Shown piece after piece: positions 41,700-45,240 of a stretch of 45,240 nt of DNA. The DNA comes from JAFGKM01 sp964403465. GTDB lineage: Bacteria; Ratteibacteria; UBA8468; B48-G9; JAFGKM01. Below the pieces are notes generated by a model that was not told the DNA's origin, made no database searches, and saw only the letters and a list, made by a program, of their open reading frames with translations. Location of the stretch: contig CAYOFY010000003.1 in the NCBI GenBank assembly GCA_964403465.1, forward strand, positions 1 through 45,240, given 5' to 3'. The position numbers were made by a program, and so were the translations under genes. The stretch's first letter is position 1. The number at the start of each line of letters is the position of its first letter.

Positions 41700-42383
41700 C
41701 TAATGTTTTATGACGCTTACAGGGATAAGGCAGTTTGCCAGCCCTCTTTCTTCTATGTCCTCCAGAGTGAAACTCTCTGATATCCTGTAATCCCCTACCC
41801 TTGTCCTTTTTAATTCAACCTGGGTCCCGCCGCATCCCAGTTTATTCCCTATATCCCTGCATAACGCTCTTACGTAGGTTCCCTTTGAACATACCACACG
41901 GAAATTCACGTAAGGAAGTTCAATGCCGGTTACCTCTATCTCGTCAATCATCACATCTCTCGGTACAGGGGATACAGCAACACCCTTCCTGTGCAATTTA
42001 TAGAGCGGACTCCCCTTATGCTTGATTGCAGAGACGACAGGAGGAACCTGTTTGATTTTTCCCTTGAAAGAGGAAACAACCTCCCTTATTTTTTCAGCGG
42101 TTACATGCACGTCTTTCTCTTCTGTAATCTCTCCGTCTATGTCGTCAGTGTCAGTGCTCACTCCCAGCAACAGGCGAGCCTCGTATCCCTTCTCCATTCT
42201 CATGAATATTGAACTTATCCTGGTGGCGCTTCCAATGCAGACTATGAGCACTCCGCTTGCAAGCGGGTCAAGCGTTCCGGCATGCCCTATCTTATCTTTC
42301 AGCCTGAAGGTCCTTTTGAAAAACCTTATCACATCATAGGAAGTAATCCCTCCGGGTTTATTCACGATTACTATTCCGTTCAT
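41700..42383 (-). CDS. truB: tRNA pseudouridine-55 synthase
   Basis: A 227-residue TruB that makes pseudouridine 55 in the T-loop of tRNAs. The catalytic GHAGTLDPLASGVL loop has Asp39. KIKQVPPVVSAIKHKG and SKGTYVRALCRDIG follow in order. It is about 80 residues shorter than E. coli TruB and ends soon after the catalytic domain, so the C-terminal PUA-type domain is missing. Its start overlaps the nrnA stop by 4 bases (ATGA). Confidence 0.93.
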   Translation of the reverse strand: MNGIVIVNKPGGITSYDVIRFFKRTFRLKDKIGHAGTLDPLASGVLIVCIGSATRISSIFMRMEKGYEARLLLGVSTDTDDIDGEITEEKDVHVTAEKIREVVSSFKGKIKQVPPVVSAIKHKGSPLYKLHRKGVAVSPVPRDVMIDEIEVTGIELPYVNFRVVCSKGTYVRALCRDIGNKLGCGGTQVELKRTRVGDYRISESFTLEDIEERGLANCLIPVSVIKH

Positions 42384-43357
42384 TGCCTGTATATCTCTTC
42401 GAGCACCTTCTGTATGGCATGTTCAACCGTGATGTTTCTGAAATAACAGCCTGCCGCTTTCTTATGACCTCCGCCACCGAACTTGGCGGCTATTTTTTCA
42501 ACGTCAAATCTGCCCTTGCTTCTCAGACTTACCTTGACAACATCTCCTTCCTTGGCAAAGAAGACGACCCTGGCCTCTTTGACCCTCGCAAGAACATCTA
42601 TGAATCCTTCCGTGTCTTCTTCATCTGTCTTCGTAAGACGGTACATCTCCCTGTCAACCTTCATCCAGCAGACCCTTTTCCTTCTTTCAAACTGAAGGTT
42701 GTTCAGACACATTGAAAGAAGTCTTATTGACTTCAAGGGCCTTTCCATGTACACCTTGTTTGCAATCCTTTCTGGCTCGGCTCCGCAGTCCATCAGGTGC
42801 TTGACAACAGTCATGGTATAGGGACTTATGTTGTGTAGAAAACTGCCCGTATCCGTAAGAATGGCCGTATAGAGACAGGTCGCCTCTTTCCTGGGCATCT
42901 TGCCGGCGGTGGAGATAATAAAATACACCATCTCGCCCGTCGCCGAAAAACGGTGGTTAATCCAGTTCAGGTGGGCAAAACCCGGGTTTGAAAAATGGTG
43001 GTCTATGTTCACTATGACGGGCGCTCTTTTCACCAGATCGAAAATCTTTCCCGTCCTGTCGGCAGAGCCACAGTCAATGACTATGCTGACATCCGGCATC
43101 ATGGACAACTCTGTGTTTCCGATGTCAACTCTGCCGGAGTAAGGAAGGAAATTATATATTGCAGGGGTCCTGTCCGGGTTTAGTATTCTTGCTTCCTTGC
43201 CCAGTCTTTTCAACATGCTGTAAAGCGCCAGCTCGCTCCCGATTGCATCACCATCAACGTTGCGGTGTGTTGTTATCAGAAACGCGCTTCCCCTGTCTAT
43301 GATGTTCCTTATTTCCCGTATCTTCTGTTCATCATCGGGATGCAACTGCATTTTCAT
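42380..43357 (-). CDS. nrnA: DHH phosphoesterase NrnA-like (oligoribonuclease / pAp phosphatase)
   Basis: A 325-residue DHH/DHHA1 protein that degrades short RNA and dephosphorylates pAp. The metal motifs are TTHRNVDGDAIGS (29-41), IDCGSADR (94-101) and NIDHHF (117-122). The C-terminal DHHA1 motif is FGGGGHKKAAGC. Motif I has NVDGD where most members have NPDGD. Placed directly before truB, as in many bacteria, but without rbfA, nusA or infB. The ATG overlaps the apparent end of the hflX frame (ATGA) just beside the scaffold gap. Confidence 0.92.
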   Translation of the reverse strand: MKMQLHPDDEQKIREIRNIIDRGSAFLITTHRNVDGDAIGSELALYSMLKRLGKEARILNPDRTPAIYNFLPYSGRVDIGNTELSMMPDVSIVIDCGSADRTGKIFDLVKRAPVIVNIDHHFSNPGFAHLNWINHRFSATGEMVYFIISTAGKMPRKEATCLYTAILTDTGSFLHNISPYTMTVVKHLMDCGAEPERIANKVYMERPLKSIRLLSMCLNNLQFERRKRVCWMKVDREMYRLTKTDEEDTEGFIDVLARVKEARVVFFAKEGDVVKVSLRSKGRFDVEKIAAKFGGGGHKKAAGCYFRNITVEHAIQKVLEEIYRQ

Positions 43358-43370
43358 ATATTGTTTTCCT

Positions 43371-43470
43371 NNNNNNNNNNNNNNNNNNNNNNNNNNNNNN
43401 NNNNNNNNNNNNNNNNNNNNNNNNNNNNNNNNNNNNNNNNNNNNNNNNNNNNNNNNNNNNNNNNNNNNNN
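43371..43470. other. Scaffold gap of 100 N inside hflX
   Basis: Fixed-length gap with no shared sequence on its two sides. HflX family length implies that more than 100 bases, perhaps about 500, are missing. Confidence 0.95.
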
Positions 43471-44226
43471 CTTGTTATCACCAAGATAGACAGCCCTCGT
43501 TGCCGGGTCAAGCGTTGAAAAAAGTTTATTTGCGACATACAGTTCGGAAGAACTCAACCTGTTGATAAGACTGCTCTTGCCAACATTGGTATAACCTATG
43601 ACTGTAACTGAAGGGAAGTTCTTTCTTTTTCTTGAATCTCTTATTATCTCCCTGTGGCGTTCTATGTCCTCCATTTCTTTCTTCAGCCGGTGAATCTTTT
43701 CCTTTATCCTTCTCCTGTAGACTTCCAGTTTCATTTCTCCGGGGCCTCTCGTTCCCAGTCCCCCTCCTATCCTGGAAAGTGATATCCCGTATCCTGTCAG
43801 TCTCGGCAGGAGATAATGAAGCTGGGCAAGTTCAACCTGTATCTTGCCCTCCTTTGATTTCGCATGCTCGCCGAATATATGGAGAATGAGTTCGGTTCTG
43901 TCTATCACCCTGACCTTCAGAAAATCCTCAATATTCCTCTGCTGAACCGGGTTAAGTTCGTTGCCGAAAATCACGAAATTCGGGGTCTCCCTGTCGGAAT
44001 ATTCTTTTATTTCCTGAAGGCGGCCTTTTCCGATATATGTCGCAGGGTGAATGAGGTCGGGCTTGTAGATAAAGTTTCTTGCGAGTTTCAACTTCAGGGT
44101 TTTGCACAGAAATTCCAGTTCTCTTACAGATTCTTCAGTTTCATAATCTCTTCTTTCCCTGAAACCTACAATGATTGCCTTCCTGCCGGCAAAGGTTTGT
44201 CCGGCAACCTCTTTTACGCTCTTCAC
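43471..44226 (-). CDS. hflX: GTPase HflX, C-terminal part lost in gap
   Basis: The first 252 residues of HflX, a ribosome-splitting GTPase. The N-terminal domain shows HPATYIGKGRLQEIKEY and VRVIDRTELILHIFGEHAKS; then comes the Gly-rich LSRIGGGLGTRGPGEMKLEV linker. The G domain begins with GYTNVGKSS (211-219) and FSTLDPATR, and stops at the N run before G3 and G4. On the far side, an in-frame ENNI-stop (43354-43368) overlapping the nrnA ATG could be its end. The likely start is the GTG at 44226, which overlaps the rplU stop (GTGA). An ATG at 44280 lies inside rplU. Confidence 0.9.
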
Positions 44227-44537
44227 TTTTTGGTTATTTCCGCAACCTTCAATACCGTGAGACTGTCCCTGTAACCACACCCTCTCTTGTAGCCGGTTTT
44301 GGGCTTCTTCTTGAAAGAATATAGTTTTTCACCTTTTTTTTCACCGACGATATCACATATAACCTTGATGTTTTTCAATTCCTTCTTGTCAACAATGATA
44401 TCATTTCCGTCCACGCAGCACAGTGGCGTCAACTTTATCTTGTCTCCCGCTTTCTTATCCTTGATACGCAATACGGATAATTCCATTCCTTCCTTGACCT
44501 TCACCTGTTTACCGGCAAGTTCAACAAATGCTTCCAT
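44223..44537 (-). CDS. rplU: 50S ribosomal protein L21
   Basis: A 104-residue L21, a 23S rRNA-binding protein of the large subunit. The opening MEAFVELAGKQVKVKEGMEL, the mid segment VDGNDIIVDKKEL and the basic end SFKKKPKTGYKRGCGYRDSLT fit the family. Start at 44537 follows AAGGAG. It overlaps the valS end by 17 bases. In most bacteria rplU is followed by rpmA (L27) and obgE; here the next gene is hflX and rpmA is absent. Confidence 0.93.
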   Translation of the reverse strand: MEAFVELAGKQVKVKEGMELSVLRIKDKKAGDKIKLTPLCCVDGNDIIVDKKELKNIKVICDIVGEKKGEKLYSFKKKPKTGYKRGCGYRDSLTVLKVAEITKK

Positions 44538-45240
44538 TTTTTTCTCCTTTCTCCTGCAAGAAATCAAGGTCTTTTTCCAGATTTCTCAGTGACTCTTCAA
44601 TCTGCCTTTTCTTTTCCCGCTCTTTCTCTTTGACCTCTGCAGGCGCCTTTTCAATAAATTCTTCGCTGCCAAGTCTGCCGTCAATCTTTACAAGATATCC
44701 CTTCATCCTGTCGCGCTCTTTCCGGAGTTTATCTATCTCTTTTGAGATGTCTATTATACCTTCAAAGGACATTCCCAGTCTACCCTGCTTGAGATTCCTG
44801 ACAAGGATATTCGGGCCACCGGCCTTTCCGTCATATGGGAACATATTTCCCACACCTGCCAGTCTTGATATTATGGCAGCTTCAAGACCTGCGGGTTTCT
44901 TTTCAAAAAGGCAGTCAATCGGCTTTACCACCGGAATTCCAAACCTTGTTTTCACGTCCCTTATTGTTGTCACCAACTCCATGATATCCTCAATCTTTCT
45001 TCTCTGCCGTCCTGCATCCGATGCCTTGCAGAGGGTACCCGGAACCGGCCAGTTGCTGACTACTATGCTTTCCGCTTCCATGGCGCAGTATCCGGCAAAA
45101 ATCTGCCATATCTTTTCAGTTATGAACGGGATAAAAGGATGAAGCATTTTCATGACGGAAAGGTGCACGTGGAAAAGCACGGGTAGAACGCTGCTCCGGA
45201 AGTACTCGTCGGATTCTTCCCTTTCAACCTTGGCTATCTC
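44521..45240 (-). CDS. valS: Valyl-tRNA synthetase, C-terminal part
   Basis: About 239 codons of ValS running off the window edge; the frame is open to position 45240. The visible part is the anticodon-binding domain (MLHPFIPFITEKIWQIF, then SNWPVP) followed by the C-terminal coiled coil characteristic of ValS (about the last 65 residues, EIDKLRKERDRMKGYL and EKEREKKRQIEESLRNLEKD), which grips the tRNA elbow. The coiled coil distinguishes it from leucyl- and isoleucyl-tRNA synthetases. First gene of the visible valS-rplU-hflX-nrnA-truB series. Confidence 0.92.
   Translation of the reverse strand, partial: EIAKVEREESDEYFRSSVLPVLFHVHLSVMKMLHPFIPFITEKIWQIFAGYCAMEAESIVVSNWPVPGTLCKASDAGRQRRKIEDIMELVTTIRDVKTRFGIPVVKPIDCLFEKKPAGLEAAIISRLAGVGNMFPYDGKAGGPNILVRNLKQGRLGMSFEGIIDISKEIDKLRKERDRMKGYLVKIDGRLGSEEFIEKAPAEVKEKEREKKRQIEESLRNLEKDLDFLQEKGEKNGSIC

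Overview
This 45.2 kb window is a metagenome-style scaffold from an uncultured, probably anaerobic, Gram-negative bacterium. It contains two runs of exactly 100 N (33055-33154 and 43371-43470), which are scaffold joins. The evidence for the lifestyle is a Rex redox repressor, signal-peptide proteins, a CsgG-like plus beta-propeller protein, citramalate synthase and many polysaccharide-active enzymes. The mix recalls candidate phyla near the PVC group (for example Omnitrophota-like lineages). No rRNA or ribosomal marker set is present to settle this, so the placement is inference.

Region 1 (1-19.9 kb) is accessory carbohydrate metabolism, with genes on both strands in short units. It holds a URO-D-family protein paired with an apiosidase-like (DUF4038-type) glycosidase, a GH95-like enzyme, a large secreted protein of unknown specificity, an amidohydrolase, a tiny two-TM protein, a LysE-type exporter with an alpha/beta hydrolase, an SGNH esterase, a GH127 beta-L-arabinofuranosidase with a GNAT enzyme, a secreted beta-helix protein, a PIG-L deacetylase, a cupin, and two envelope proteins of unknown function. 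Together they suggest trimming of decorated plant or algal glycans (arabinose, fucose or apiose-like sugars, acyl groups). No sugar transporter, SusCD pair or regulator is visible here. By eye this part is more GC-rich than the rest. A GC-rich, highly self-complementary non-coding island (about 15065-15288) and a degenerate heptanucleotide repeat (19234-19358) lie in its gaps.

Region 2 (19.9-33 kb) is housekeeping. rex and a Lon-type protease are divergent. A long minus-strand series follows: murG, murC, nnrE, a secreted HEAT/CBM9-like protein, a secreted TPR/CsgG-like/propeller protein, a Gfo/Idh/MocA oxidoreductase and era. Most junctions overlap or are separated by 1-2 bases. The two large envelope proteins embedded among cell-wall genes are the best candidate for an undescribed system.

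Region 3 (33-45.2 kb) has topA and a divergent hisA overlapping by 38 bases, a secreted phospholipase-D-type nuclease, cimA divergent from nfeD-LOG, a GlmM-type mutase, and the minus-strand series valS (partial), rplU, hflX (cut by the second gap), nrnA, truB. The first gap is flanked by an exact 55-base duplication of the topA start, an assembly overlap rather than biology.

Several near-consensus sigma-70 promoters are readable. No convincing intrinsic terminator was found; convergent genes abut or overlap. Positions 1-82 hold nothing I recognise. No tRNA, rRNA, CRISPR array or transposase was seen.
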